A DNA stretch of 64,000 nucleotides from Cellulomonas humilata. GTDB lineage: Bacteria; Actinomycetota; Actinomycetes; Actinomycetales; Cellulomonadaceae. The stretch's first letter is position 1; each line of letters opens with the position of its first letter. The DNA is taken from positions 1 through 64,000 of the forward strand of contig NZ_JABMCI010000066.1 in NCBI RefSeq assembly GCF_013359775.1. The letters are read 5' to 3'. The notes below the pieces were generated by a model. It worked only from the letters and a program-made list of their open reading frames with translations. It searched no databases and had not been told where the DNA came from. The translations under genes were made by a program, and so were the position numbers. Of this stretch, positions 37,023 to 46,572 are shown piece by piece.

Positions 37023-38414
37023 ATGAGCACTGCCCCGATCGGGTCGCCCCCTGGAGCCCCGCGCGCCGCGCACCGGGGTGGGGTCGGTGCTGCGTCGGCT
37101 CTGGTCACGCCGGGATCGGTCGCGCCGGTGGGGTCGCGCGTGCTGGCCTACCTCCTGGACGTGGTCGTTGTCGTGGCGGCGGCCGGGCTGGGCTATGCGG
37201 TGGCCGCGGCCACGTCGGCACCGCGGACAGCGCTCCTGCTCGCCGCAGCCGCCGCGGGGGTCGCGGTGGCCGTGGGGCAGTGGGTTGCCGAGGCCCGGAC
37301 CGGCGCGACGCTCGGCAGCGCGGTGGTGGGCATCCGGACCGTGTCGACGTCGACCGGCCGACCCGCGGGCCTGCGGGCGATCCTGGTTCGGCAGCTGGTC
37401 GTCGGCGTCGGCGCCCTGGCCTGCGTGGTGGGCCAGTGGGTCGTCGTGTCGTCGGGCACCTGGGACGCCACCCCGGCGCAGCGCGGCTGGCACGACAAGG
37501 CGGCCGGCACGCTGGTGCTGCGCGCCCGCGCGGTCCGACGCCCGGTCGCCGGTTCGGGTGCGCGTCCCGCCGGCCGGGTCGTCCCCCCGGCGGCGTCGGG
37601 ATCGCGGGTCGTGCAGCTGCCCCCCTCGGTCGAGGCGCCGGCAGCGGGCGCGACGGTCTCCGCCGGGCTGGTGCGGAGCGCTCCCGACGGCGGCGCGGGC
37701 GCGGCACCGCCACGGAGCGCCGGGCCTGTCATCACGGGGATGCCCGGCGTAGACACCCGTCGGCGCCGCAGCGACCCGCCGACGGTGGTCCCGCTGATCG
37801 ACGTCCCGTCCGTCCCAGCCGTCGTCGTGCCCTCACGCGTCGAGCGGGCACCCGGTCTGCTCGCCGGTCCGCGGCCCGATCGCACGGGTGCACCCCTCGT
37901 GCGGCCGGCGGACCCGGGGATCGGTGAGCTCGAGCGCCTTGCGGATGCTCCGGTGGTGCGGCCGGCGGACCCCGGGCTCGACGACCCGGAGGGCGAACCG
38001 GGTCCGGTCCCGACGGACCCCGGGCTGGGCGCCCTGGAGCACACCCGGCTGCGGCCTGCCGTCCCGGCGCCGGCCACCAGCACCCGCCTGCACCTGCGGT
38101 TCGACACCGGCGAGGAGGTCGACGTCACGGGCGACGGGCTCGTCGGCCGCAGCCCCGCCGTCGAGCCAGGGATCCAGCACGTGGTGTCGATCGACGACCC
38201 GGACCGCTCGATCTCCAAGGTGCACCTCGCGTTCGGTCCCGAGCCCGACGGCCGGCGGCTGTGGGTGGTGGACCGCGGGTCCACCAACGGCACGGTGCTC
38301 GTCGGCCCGGACGGCGCCAGCGTCGCGCTGCACCCGGGGACGCGTGCCGTCGTCGAGCCCGGGTGGACGGTGCGGTTCGGCCGGCGGAGCCTGCGGGTCG
38401 TCGACGAGGCCTGA
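37023..38414 (+). CDS. RDD membrane domain-FHA domain protein
   Basis: A 463-residue protein in three parts: an RDD domain with several helices (about 35-165, including GSRVLAYLLDVVV and GWHDKAAGTLVLR), a long Pro/Ala/Val-rich cytoplasmic linker with repeated VRPADPG motifs, and a C-terminal FHA domain (about 370-460: GLVGRSPAVEPG, DRSISKVHLAF, VVDRGSTNGTVLVGPDG). FHA domains bind phosphothreonine, so the protein probably recruits a phosphorylated partner to the membrane. The next gene is a PP2C phosphatase; no kinase is in the window. GGAGG precedes the ATG. Confidence 0.85.
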   Translation: MSTAPIGSPPGAPRAAHRGGVGAASALVTPGSVAPVGSRVLAYLLDVVVVVAAAGLGYAVAAATSAPRTALLLAAAAAGVAVAVGQWVAEARTGATLGSAVVGIRTVSTSTGRPAGLRAILVRQLVVGVGALACVVGQWVVVSSGTWDATPAQRGWHDKAAGTLVLRARAVRRPVAGSGARPAGRVVPPAASGSRVVQLPPSVEAPAAGATVSAGLVRSAPDGGAGAAPPRSAGPVITGMPGVDTRRRRSDPPTVVPLIDVPSVPAVVVPSRVERAPGLLAGPRPDRTGAPLVRPADPGIGELERLADAPVVRPADPGLDDPEGEPGPVPTDPGLGALEHTRLRPAVPAPATSTRLHLRFDTGEEVDVTGDGLVGRSPAVEPGIQHVVSIDDPDRSISKVHLAFGPEPDGRRLWVVDRGSTNGTVLVGPDGASVALHPGTRAVVEPGWTVRFGRRSLRVVDEA

Positions 38415-38439
38415 CCTGCATCGAGGCTGCGCCGACCCG

Positions 38440-38445
38440 TAGCAT
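38440..38445 (+). promoter_or_regulatory. -10-like hexamer before the 17-codon ORF
   Basis: TAGCAT lies seven bases before the GTG of the small ORF ahead of the PP2C gene. Confidence 0.3.
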
Positions 38446-38452
38446 GGCCGCC

Positions 38453-38506
38453 GTGAGGACGCCGACAGCCCAGCAGCGACGCCGGGCCACGGTGGCACGC
38501 CGATGA
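38453..38506 (+). CDS. Possible 17-residue Arg-rich upstream ORF
   Basis: The peptide [17 protein letters not shown] (GTG start) has six arginines in 17 residues. Its TGA overlaps the ATG of the PP2C gene (ATGA), and a TAGCAT lies seven bases before its GTG, so it could be a leaderless leader peptide that couples translation into the phosphatase gene. The ATG of the phosphatase has no good ribosome binding site of its own. Too short to prove from sequence alone. Confidence 0.3.
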   Translation: MRTPTAQQRRRATVARR

Positions 38507-39234
38507 TCGACCCTCGGGTGCGCCTGGACGTCGGGGTCGCGACGGCCCGAGGGCAGCGGTCTCGCAACGAGGACAGCCACTGGGCCGCGGACGGGGTGTA
38601 CCTGGTCGCGGACGGCATGGGCGGGCACGAGGCCGGCGACGTGGCCAGCCGCACGGCGATCGGGGTGCTCCGCGGCCTGGCCGACGGTGCCCCGGGTCCC
38701 GACGACGTGCGCCGCGCAGTCCGCGAGGCGCACGCTGCGGTCCGGGACCTCCCGGCGACCACGGGACGGCGCCCGGGTACCACCGCGACCGGCGTCGTCC
38801 TCACGGAGCACGGCGACACCCCGTGCTGGCTCGTGGTCAACGTGGGCGACTCGCGGACGTACCGGATGGCCGGAGGAGTTCTCGAGCAGGTCACGCTCGA
38901 CCACTCCGAGGTCGCGGAGCTGGTGGCCAGCGGCGTCGTCCCGGCCGACGAGGCGAGCCGGCACCCGCGGCGCAACGTGGTGACCCGGGTGCTCGGCGGC
39001 GGGGCCACGCAGGTCGAGCCGGACGTGTGGTTGCTGCCGGTCAGCCCGGGCGACCGCATGCTTGTGTGCTCCGACGGGCTGACGGACGAGCTCTCGGACG
39101 CACGCATCCAGGCCGAGCTGCGGGCGCAGGAGTCCGCTCAGCCCGCGGCGGACCGGTTGGTGGCAGCCGCCCTCGCGGCCGGTGGCCACGACAACGTCAC
39201 GGTGCTCGTGGTGGACGCGATCCTGCGGCGCTGA
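38503..39234 (+). CDS. PP2C-family Ser/Thr protein phosphatase
   Basis: A 243-residue metal-dependent phosphatase (PPM family). Seen are [20 protein letters not shown] with the metal-binding Asp residues, [39 protein letters not shown] and [12 protein letters not shown]. All catalytic acidic residues are present. It likely dephosphorylates targets of a Hanks-type kinase encoded elsewhere, possibly those bound by the adjacent FHA protein. The last 38 bases overlap rarD on the other strand. Confidence 0.92.
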   Translation: MIDPRVRLDVGVATARGQRSRNEDSHWAADGVYLVADGMGGHEAGDVASRTAIGVLRGLADGAPGPDDVRRAVREAHAAVRDLPATTGRRPGTTATGVVLTEHGDTPCWLVVNVGDSRTYRMAGGVLEQVTLDHSEVAELVASGVVPADEASRHPRRNVVTRVLGGGATQVEPDVWLLPVSPGDRMLVCSDGLTDELSDARIQAELRAQESAQPAADRLVAAALAAGGHDNVTVLVVDAILRR

Positions 39235-40177
39235 CCTCGGCGGCACGTCGGCCGAGCCGCTGCGCGTGCCCGTGGCGGACGCCGTCGACGGTGAGGACTG
39301 TGAGCGCCAGCCACACGAGCCCGAAGCCCCACCAGCGCGCGGGCGGCATCTGCTCGTGCAGCACCAGGACGCCGATGAGGAGCTGGAGGGTGGGGGCGAT
39401 GTACTGGAGCAGCCCGAGCATCGACAGCGGCAGGCGTCGGGCTGCGGTGTTGAAGAGCAGCAGAGGGACGGACGTGACGATGCCCGACGACGCGAGGACC
39501 AGGGCGTGCCCGAGCCCCTCGGTCCCGAACGTGCCCGAGCCGACCACGCCCATCCAGAGCAGGTAGCCGAGCGCCACCGGGAACAGGACCAGGGTCTCCA
39601 CGGCGAGGCCCGGCACGGCCCCGACGCTGCGTCCGACGCGGTTCTTGAGCAGCCCGTAGAACCCGAAGCTCAGGGCGAGCGTCAGCGCGATCCAGGGCAG
39701 TTGGCCGTAGCCGGCGGTGATGACCACCACCGCGGCCGCCCCGAACCCGAGCGCCACCCACTGCACGGCGCGCAACCGCTCCCGGAGCACGACGACGGCG
39801 AGCGTGACGGTCACGAGGGGGTTGATGTAGTACCCCAGCGCGGCGTCGACCACGCGATCGGTGAGGATGCCGAACACGAACACGAGCCAGTTGACGGCCA
39901 GCAGGACTGCCGCGACGGCGAGCACGCCCAGGGTCCGGCGGTTGCGCAGCGCAGCGACGAACGTGCCCCACGTGCGGGTGGCGAGCAGCAGGAGGAGGCA
40001 GAACAGCAGGGACCAGACCACGCGGTGCGCGATGATCTCCACCGCTCCGGCCGGTTGGAGGAGCGGGAAGTACAGCGGCAGCACGCCCCACAGGACGTAG
40101 GCGCCGACGCCGGTGGCCAGGCCCAGTCCGTCGAGGGCGGCGGCGGGTGCCGGGCGTGCGCTGGGGGAGTCGGTCAC
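39197..40177 (-). CDS. rarD: EamA-family transporter RarD
   Basis: A 326-residue ten-helix transporter of the drug/metabolite superfamily. RarD features are [56 protein letters not shown] and [19 protein letters not shown]. The substrate is not known for this family. The GTG start lies six bases after TAGGCT, so the mRNA is probably leaderless. The 3' end overlaps the PP2C gene by 38 bases. Confidence 0.9.
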   Translation of the reverse strand: MTDSPSARPAPAAALDGLGLATGVGAYVLWGVLPLYFPLLQPAGAVEIIAHRVVWSLLFCLLLLLATRTWGTFVAALRNRRTLGVLAVAAVLLAVNWLVFVFGILTDRVVDAALGYYINPLVTVTLAVVVLRERLRAVQWVALGFGAAAVVVITAGYGQLPWIALTLALSFGFYGLLKNRVGRSVGAVPGLAVETLVLFPVALGYLLWMGVVGSGTFGTEGLGHALVLASSGIVTSVPLLLFNTAARRLPLSMLGLLQYIAPTLQLLIGVLVLHEQMPPARWWGFGLVWLALTVLTVDGVRHGHAQRLGRRAAEVSAAGSRPPRAP

Positions 40178-40183
40178 GAGCAG

Positions 40184-40189
40184 AGCCTA
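40184..40189 (-). promoter_or_regulatory. -10 hexamer for leaderless rarD
   Basis: TAGGCT is followed by six bases (CTGCTC) and the GTG start of rarD. Confidence 0.5.
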
Positions 40190-40197
40190 GGTCGCGG

Positions 40198-40226
40198 TTG
40201 ACGCTGGGTGAGACCTCCCCTAGTGT
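40198..40226 (+). promoter_or_regulatory. Probable sigma-A-type promoter of the amylase gene
   Basis: TTGACG (40198-40203) and TAGTGT (40221-40226) are separated by 17 bases. Transcription would start near 40233, giving a leader of about 245 bases. The remaining leader up to 40479 shows no gene or further clear structure. Confidence 0.5.
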
Positions 40227-40230
40227 CCGG

Positions 40231-40276
40231 TTGCAGCAAGTTTCACCGATGTTGCAGAGCGCATTGCAGCGCTCTG
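40231..40276. promoter_or_regulatory. Cluster of TTGCAG half-sites, probable LacI-type operators
   Basis: TTGCAGCAA at 40231 is a TTGC/GCAA dyad; further TTGCAG copies start at 40252 and 40264. The last lies in the centre of a 22-base inverted repeat with perfect arms CAGAGCGC (40255-40262) and GCGCTCTG (40269-40276). The sites lie at the expected transcription start, as repressor operators do. Actinobacterial amylase genes are often controlled by MalR-like LacI regulators with TTGCA-type sites. Confidence 0.45.
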
Positions 40277-40479
40277 GGCCGCCGGTGCAGCGCGCCCTCC
40301 ACCGGGTCCCGGTGGTCGGCACACCTCCTCCCGGGGCCGGTCACGCCGGTCCCACCCGCGTTGCCGTGCGCCGCCACCACCCGGTGCGCGACGGGCGGTT
40401 GCAGGTCGGTCCCGCGACGGTGCGGTGACCGAGAGCGGCTCGACGACGACGCCGGGCCCCACCTCGAGGAGTGCACCAC

Positions 40480-42285
40480 GTGTCAGACCACACGACCCAC
40501 ACCCGACCGCGCCGAGCCGCGCTCGGCGCCCTGCTCGCCGCCGTGCTGGCCCTCGCCGGGCTGACCGCCGCCGGGCTCACCGCCGCCCAGCCCGCCACAG
40601 CCGCACCCGCCACGATGCGGCCGGCCGCCAACCTGTTCCAGTGGACCTGGAACGCGATCGCGCAGGAGTGCACCACCCAGCTGGGCCCGGCCGGCTACGG
40701 CTACGTGCAGACGTCCCCGCCCAACGAGCACGTGGTGCTCGCCGGCCAGTGGTGGACGTCGTACCAGCCGGTCAGCTACAAGGTCGCGTCCAAGCTGGGC
40801 ACCCGCGCCGAGTACAAGTCCATGATCGACACCTGCCGGACGGCGGGGGTCTCGGTGATCACGGACGTCGTCGTCAACCACATGTCCGGCCAGACCACGG
40901 CGGGCACCGGGTGGGCAGGCACCGCGTACTCCGAGGAGCGCTACCCGGGACCGGAGGGCGGCTACGGCCCGCAGGACTTCCACGCCTGCAAGACGAACAT
41001 CAGCAACTACAACGACCGCTACCAGGTGCAGAACTGCCGGCTGGTGGGGCTCCAGGACCTCGACACGGGCAGCGACTACGTCCGCTCGGAGATCGCCGCC
41101 TACCTCAACGACCTCATCTCGCTGGGCGTCCGCGGCTTCCGGGTCGACGCGTCCAAGCACATCGCCGCGGTGGACCTCGAGGCGATCCGGGGCAAGCTCA
41201 CCGACCAGAGCGTCTACATCGAGCACGAGGTGATCGCGGGCAGCGGTGAGCCCGTGCAGCCCGCCGAGTACTTCGGCTCCGGCGACTCCAACGAGTTCAA
41301 CTACGCCCGGAACCTCAAGTCGGTGCTCCAGAGCGGCAACCTCTCCTCGCTCGGGGCGCTCAAGGACCAGTCCTGGCTGCTGCCGACCGACAAGGCCGCC
41401 GTGTTCGTCGACAACCACGACACCGAGCGCAACGGCGAGACCCTGAGCTACAAGAACGGCTCGGACTACCGCCTGGCCAACGTGTTCGCCCTCAGCTACC
41501 CGTACGGCTGGCCCACGGTCTACTCGGGCTACGCGTTCAGCAGCACCGACGCCGGTGCGCCCCAGCAGGGCAACGGCAAGGTGAACGACGCCGTGTGCGG
41601 GCAGGGCACGTGGACCTGCGCGCACCGCTGGAACGAGACCGCGCACATGGTCGGCTTCCGCAACGCGGTCGGCACCGGTGCCCTGACCAACGTCTGGAGC
41701 GACGGCGGCCGGCTGGCGTACGGGCGCGGGTCGCTCGGGTACGTGGCGCTCAACCGCAACGGCTCGGCACTGCAGCGCACCTTCCAGACGTCCCTGCCGG
41801 CGGGCCGGTACTGCGACGTGATCAGCGGCGCGACGACCAGCGGCGGCTGCTCGGGCACCACCGTCACCGTGGCGTCCGGCGGCTCGGCGACGTTCACGGT
41901 GCCCGCCAACGGCTCGGTGGCCCTGCACGTCGGGCAGCCGGCCGGAGGGACGGCCACCCCCACCCCGACGCCCACGCCGACGCCCACGACGGCCTCGCAG
42001 GTCTCGTTCGGCGTCAACGCCACGACGTCCTGGGGTCAGAACGTCTTCGTCGTGGGCGACCGCGCGGAGCTGGGCAGCTGGAACCCGGCGAGCGCGATCG
42101 CGCTCTCGTCGGCCACCTACCCGGTCTGGCGCGCGTCGGTGACCCTCCCGGCCGGGACGGTCGTCCAGTACAAGTACGTGCGCAAGGAGTCGACCGGAGC
42201 CGTCACGTGGGAGTCCGGCGCCAACCGGACGGTGACGGTGCCCGCGAGCGGGGTGCTCACCCTGACCGACACCTGGCGCAGCTAG
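40480..42285 (+). CDS. Secreted alpha-amylase (GH13_32) with CBM20 starch-binding domain
   Basis: A 601-residue exported enzyme cleaving alpha-1,4 bonds in starch. After a long basic signal peptide (cleavage probably near TAAPATM, about residue 45), the GH13 barrel shows NLFQWTWNAIAQEC, DVVVNHMSG, the nucleophile Asp223 (GFRVDASKH), the acid Glu250 (EHEV) and Asp314 (FVDNHDTER). A beta domain, a TPTPTP linker (about 489-503) and a C-terminal CBM20 (VSFGVNATTSWGQNVFVVGD to the end, with WNP) follow. The GTG at 40480 fits GAGGAG at nine bases better than GTG 40471. No maltose transporter is adjacent. Confidence 0.93.
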   Translation: MSDHTTHTRPRRAALGALLAAVLALAGLTAAGLTAAQPATAAPATMRPAANLFQWTWNAIAQECTTQLGPAGYGYVQTSPPNEHVVLAGQWWTSYQPVSYKVASKLGTRAEYKSMIDTCRTAGVSVITDVVVNHMSGQTTAGTGWAGTAYSEERYPGPEGGYGPQDFHACKTNISNYNDRYQVQNCRLVGLQDLDTGSDYVRSEIAAYLNDLISLGVRGFRVDASKHIAAVDLEAIRGKLTDQSVYIEHEVIAGSGEPVQPAEYFGSGDSNEFNYARNLKSVLQSGNLSSLGALKDQSWLLPTDKAAVFVDNHDTERNGETLSYKNGSDYRLANVFALSYPYGWPTVYSGYAFSSTDAGAPQQGNGKVNDAVCGQGTWTCAHRWNETAHMVGFRNAVGTGALTNVWSDGGRLAYGRGSLGYVALNRNGSALQRTFQTSLPAGRYCDVISGATTSGGCSGTTVTVASGGSATFTVPANGSVALHVGQPAGGTATPTPTPTPTPTTASQVSFGVNATTSWGQNVFVVGDRAELGSWNPASAIALSSATYPVWRASVTLPAGTVVQYKYVRKESTGAVTWESGANRTVTVPASGVLTLTDTWRS

Positions 42286-42291
42286 AACCGT

Positions 42292-42321
42292 CCCGGGCGC
42301 CGATCTGGTGCGGCGCCCGGG
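42292..42321 (+). terminator. Strong hairpin after the amylase gene
   Basis: Perfect 11-base arms CCCGGGCGCCG and CGGCGCCCGGG around an 8-base loop, seven bases after the stop codon. GC-rich without U-tract, as is usual in actinobacteria. Confidence 0.7.
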
Positions 42322-42433
42322 CACCGGACGGGGGTGGCGTCGAGCGCGTGGAGGTGTGCGGCGCCACCCCTTCGCGCGTCTCACGTCTGTCCAGATGGTG
42401 GCAGGCGACCGAGGGGCGCCTCACCGTCGGTCC

Positions 42434-42439
42434 TACACT
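42434..42439 (+). promoter_or_regulatory. Possible -10 element for fprA
   Basis: TACACT, identical to the element before menJ, about 100 bases before the fprA start. No convincing -35 hexamer. The rest of 42322-42541 shows no gene. Confidence 0.3.
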
Positions 42440-42541
42440 GGCACCGAGCACAGCCCTGCACCGTGCCGTCGGTCGCGCCCGAATCCGATGCGACGCCACG
42501 CGTCCCGCAGGGCTCCCCTGATCGGAAGGCACCCGCGTCCC

Positions 42542-43915
42542 GTGAGCACCCCGACTCTGCGAGTGGCCGTCGTCGGCGCAGGCCCGGCCGGCATCTACGC
42601 CGCCGACATCCTGTCGAAGACCGACCTCGACGTCAGCATCGACCTCTTCGAGCGCCTTCCTGCGCCGTTCGGCCTCGTGCGCTACGGCGTCGCGCCCGAC
42701 CACCCGCGGATCAAGCAGATCATCGTCGCGCTGCAGAATGTGCTGGCTCGCGGAGACATCCGCCTGCTGGCCAACGTCGACTACGGCACCGACCTCAAGC
42801 TCGACGACCTGCGCCAGTTCTACGACGCGGTCATCTTCTCCACGGGCTCCATCCGGGACGCCGCGCTGCCGGTCCCGGGCATCGACCTCGAGGGCTCCTA
42901 CGGCGCCGCCGACTTCGTGTCCTGGTACGACGGCCACCCGGACGTGCCGCGCACCTGGCCGCTGAACGCCCAGCACGTCGCGGTCCTCGGCGCGGGCAAC
43001 GTGGCGCTCGACGTGGCCCGCATCCTGTCCAAGCACGCCGACGACCTGCTGCCCACCGAGCTGCCGGCCAACGTCTACGAGATCCTCAAGGCGTCGCCGG
43101 TGACGGACGTGCACGTGTTCGCGCGTCGCGGCCCGGCCCAGGTCAAGTTCTCGCCGCTGGAGCTGCGTGAGCTCGGGCACGTCCCGGACGTCGACGTCAT
43201 CGTCTACCCCGAGGACTTCGACTTCGACGAGGGCTCGATGGCCGCCATCCACTCCTCGAACCAGACCAAGCAGGTGGTCAAGACCCTCACGGACTGGACG
43301 CTGAAGGAGCCGGAGGAGAACACCGCGAGCCGGCGCATCCACCTGCACTTCCTGCACAAGCCGGTCGAGATCCTGGGCGAGGACGGCCGCGTGGTCGGCG
43401 TCCGCACCGAGCGCACCGCCCTGAACGGGGACGGCAACGTCACGGGCACGGGCCAGCTGCACGACTGGCCGGTCGAGGCCGTCTACCGCGCGGTCGGGTA
43501 CTTCGGCTCGCCGCTGGTGGACATCCCGTTCGACGACGTCGCCGGCGTGATCCCCAACCGCGAGGGTCGCGTGGTCGACGTCGACGGCGAGCACCTGCCC
43601 GGCGTCTACGCGACCGGCTGGATCAAGCGCGGCCCGGTGGGCCTGATCGGGCACACCAAGTCGGACGCGTCGGAGACCATCCGCCACCTGGGCGAGGACG
43701 TGGCCCAGGGCGGCGAGGCGTTCTACACGGCCACCGACCGCGACCCCGAGGCCGTCACCGAGTTCCTGCACGGCCGCAGCGTCGACGTGATCACCTGGCA
43801 GGGCTGGGAGCTCCTGGACGCCTACGAGCGCTCGCTGGGCCAGCCGCACGGTCGCGAGCGCGTGAAGCTGGTCCCGCGCGACGAGATGGTGAACGTGTCG
43901 CTGGGCCGCGACTGA
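42542..43915 (+). CDS. fprA: Ferredoxin/adrenodoxin-type NADP+ reductase (FprA-like)
   Basis: A 457-residue flavoprotein of the adrenodoxin-reductase type, moving electrons between NADPH and ferredoxin. FAD motif VAVVGAGPAGIYAADIL, then FERLPAPFGLVRYGVAPDHP, NADP motif AVLGAGNVALDVARIL and the C-terminal ATGWIKRGPVGLIGHTKSDA signature are all present. M. tuberculosis FprA is the characterised relative. It stands alone; the partner ferredoxin is not nearby. The GTG at 42542 gives the usual family length. Confidence 0.93.
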   Translation: MSTPTLRVAVVGAGPAGIYAADILSKTDLDVSIDLFERLPAPFGLVRYGVAPDHPRIKQIIVALQNVLARGDIRLLANVDYGTDLKLDDLRQFYDAVIFSTGSIRDAALPVPGIDLEGSYGAADFVSWYDGHPDVPRTWPLNAQHVAVLGAGNVALDVARILSKHADDLLPTELPANVYEILKASPVTDVHVFARRGPAQVKFSPLELRELGHVPDVDVIVYPEDFDFDEGSMAAIHSSNQTKQVVKTLTDWTLKEPEENTASRRIHLHFLHKPVEILGEDGRVVGVRTERTALNGDGNVTGTGQLHDWPVEAVYRAVGYFGSPLVDIPFDDVAGVIPNREGRVVDVDGEHLPGVYATGWIKRGPVGLIGHTKSDASETIRHLGEDVAQGGEAFYTATDRDPEAVTEFLHGRSVDVITWQGWELLDAYERSLGQPHGRERVKLVPRDEMVNVSLGRD

Positions 43916-43931
43916 CCCCCACCAGACCACG

Positions 43932-43979
43932 CGACGTCCGAGGAAGTGGCTGCTCCAGCGCGCACGTCCTCGGACGTCG
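43932..43979. terminator. Bidirectional terminator between fprA and ABC genes
   Basis: Two perfect 13-base arms, CGACGTCCGAGGA (43932-43944) and TCCTCGGACGTCG (43967-43979), flank a 22-base loop exactly between two convergent stop codons. It can fold on either transcript. Confidence 0.7.
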
Positions 43980-43983
43980 TCGT

Positions 43984-44768
<785 letters not shown>

Positions 44769-44772
<4 letters not shown>

Positions 44773-45635
44773 CGCAGCGCCCCGCCGCCGGCCAGCGTGC
44801 TCTGCGCCCCGACCCAGCCGGAGCGTCGCGCCAGCACGTCGGTGAACCGGGTGAGCGGGATGGTCAGGGCCACGAACAGCACCCCCGCGACGACGTACGG
44901 CGTGAAGTTGGCGTACCGGGCGGTCTCGATCTGCGCGGCCCGGACCGCGTCGATGGCGCCGAGGATCGAGATGAGCCCGGAGTCCTTGGACAGGGCCACC
45001 AGGTCGTTGAGAAGCGGAGGGATGACGCGCCGGACCGCCTGGGGGAGCACCACGTGCCGCATCGCCTGCGCGCGCGTGAGCCCCAGCGAGCGCGCCGCGG
45101 CTACCTGCGACGGGTGCACGGACTCGATCCCGGCGCGGAACACCTCCGCGACGTAGGCCGAGTACGTGAGCACCAGCGCCAGCGTGCCCAGCGCCACCGC
45201 GGACGTGGGGATGCCCTGGAGCCGCAGTCCGGGCAGCCCGAACCCGACGAGCAGCAGGACGAGGATCAGGGGCAGCCCGCGGAACACGTCGACGTACCCG
45301 GTGGCCAGCGCCCGGACGGGGAAGAACACCGGGCCGCGCAGGGTGCGGGCGAGCGCGAGGCCCATTGCGACGATGACGATGAGGACCGCGCTGACCGCCA
45401 TGACCCGGATGTTCAGCCACAGCCCCTGCAGGATCGCCGGGAACGACTCGACCGCCACGTCCCAGTCGAAGAAGGACGCCTTGACCCGCGGCCAGCCGGG
45501 GGAGGACACCAGCGCCAGCACGGCGATGGCGACCAGCGCGAACGTCGACAGGAACGCCACCGCGGTCGACCGTCGGGCACGGCTGCGGCGGTAGGCGTCC
45601 CGCTCCTGCTGGCGCTCGGAGGGCACCCAGCTCAC
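44769..45635 (-). CDS. Polar amino-acid ABC transporter permease
   Basis: A 288-residue HisMQ-type permease. An N-terminal polar region of about 22 residues precedes a first helix, then a second helix near LWLNIRVMAVSAVLIV. The EAA-like loop that contacts the ATPase is AARSLGLTRAQAMRHVVLPQ, followed by AVRRVIPPLLNDLVALSKDSG. A single permease implies a homodimer. GTG start overlapping the binding-protein stop. Confidence 0.92.
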
Positions 45636-46468
45636 TGGAGGACCGGTGCACCCGCGGCGTCGGTGAGCCACTGCGCCTCGAGGTCGGCCAGCGTGCCGTC
45701 GTCTCGAAGGGCATCGACCGCCTCCGTGACCGGTGTGGTCAGCGCGCTGCCCTTGTCCAGCACGAGCCCGAACTGGTCGCCGCCGGCGCTGTCGGGCAGG
45801 GTGCCGACGATCTTCCCGCCGTCCAGCTCGGCCGCCGTGATGTACAGCGCGGTCGGCAGGTCGACGACGATCGCGTCCACGAGCCCGGCGGTCAGGGCCT
45901 GCTTGACCTGGTCGTTGTCGTTGAACGGGGAGACCGGCGTGCTCGGGTCGATGGCCTCCTGCGCGGCCGTGAGGCTGGTCGTGCCCACCATCGCGCCGAT
46001 CTTCAGCTCCTTGAGGTCCGCGAGCGTCGTCGCCTCGGCCCCGGCGGATCCCTCGAGCGTCACGACGGCCTGCGAGGTCGTGTAGTACGGCGAGGAGAAG
46101 TCGAGGTTGGCCTCGCGCTCGTCGCTGATCGACACCTGGTTGATCGCGAAGTCGAAGTCCTTGGCGCCGGGCGCGATGATCTGGTCGAAGCTGGCGACGG
46201 TCCACTCCACGTGGTCCTTGTCGAAGCCCAGCTGGTCGGCCACGGCGTACGCCACGGCGGACTCGAAGCCCTCGCCACTGGTCGGGTCGTTGTCGACCAC
46301 CCAGGGCTCGTAGGCCGGGTCGGAGGTGGCGATGGTCAGGACGCCGTCGGTCACCGTGGCCAGCGCCCCGTCGCTGGGCGCCTCGCTCGCGTCCTCGTCA
46401 GTCGGTGCACAGGCGGCGAGCGTCAGGGCGGCGATGGCGGCGAGGGTGGTCCAGCGGGCTCTGCGCAC
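45632..46468 (-). CDS. ABC transporter amino-acid-binding lipoprotein
   Basis: A 278-residue family 3 solute-binding protein anchored by lipid at the Cys of LTLAACAP. The two-lobed fold is recognised by [40 protein letters not shown] followed by [11 protein letters not shown], and [13 protein letters not shown] 46468 with GGAG upstream was taken as start; an upstream in-frame ATG (46552) would add 28 residues before the signal peptide. The ligand is a polar amino acid or similar compound. Confidence 0.9.
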   Translation of the reverse strand: MRRARWTTLAAIAALTLAACAPTDEDASEAPSDGALATVTDGVLTIATSDPAYEPWVVDNDPTSGEGFESAVAYAVADQLGFDKDHVEWTVASFDQIIAPGAKDFDFAINQVSISDEREANLDFSSPYYTTSQAVVTLEGSAGAEATTLADLKELKIGAMVGTTSLTAAQEAIDPSTPVSPFNDNDQVKQALTAGLVDAIVVDLPTALYITAAELDGGKIVGTLPDSAGGDQFGLVLDKGSALTTPVTEAVDALRDDGTLADLEAQWLTDAAGAPVLQ

Positions 46469-46513
46469 GGCGTGCTCCGGAGGTGTCGTCGGAAGGGTGG
46501 GGTCAGGATACGA

Positions 46514-46541
46514 GGGAACCCCGGGCCCGTGGCGTGCGTTC
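46514..46541 (+). promoter_or_regulatory. SigR/SigH-like ECF promoter for htpX
   Basis: GGGAAC (46514-46519), exactly 18 bases, then GTTC (46538-46541). This fits the thiol-stress sigma factor consensus GGGAAY-N18-GTT known for SigR of Streptomyces and SigH of mycobacteria. The spacing places the transcription start about 25 bases before htpX. An inverted repeat CCCGTGG/CCACGGG (46526-46532, 46541-46547) overlaps it. Confidence 0.55.
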
Positions 46542-46572
46542 CACGGGTGCACCGCTGCGAGGAGAGAGAGAC

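Noticed and set aside
37023..39234. FHA/PP2C pair as part of a type VII secretion locus
   Set aside because: No FtsK/EccC ATPase, WXG100 proteins or other secretion genes are close.
41940..42000. Short repeats in the amylase gene as a CRISPR or minisatellite
   Set aside because: They encode a TPTPTP linker between catalytic and starch-binding domains, a usual feature.
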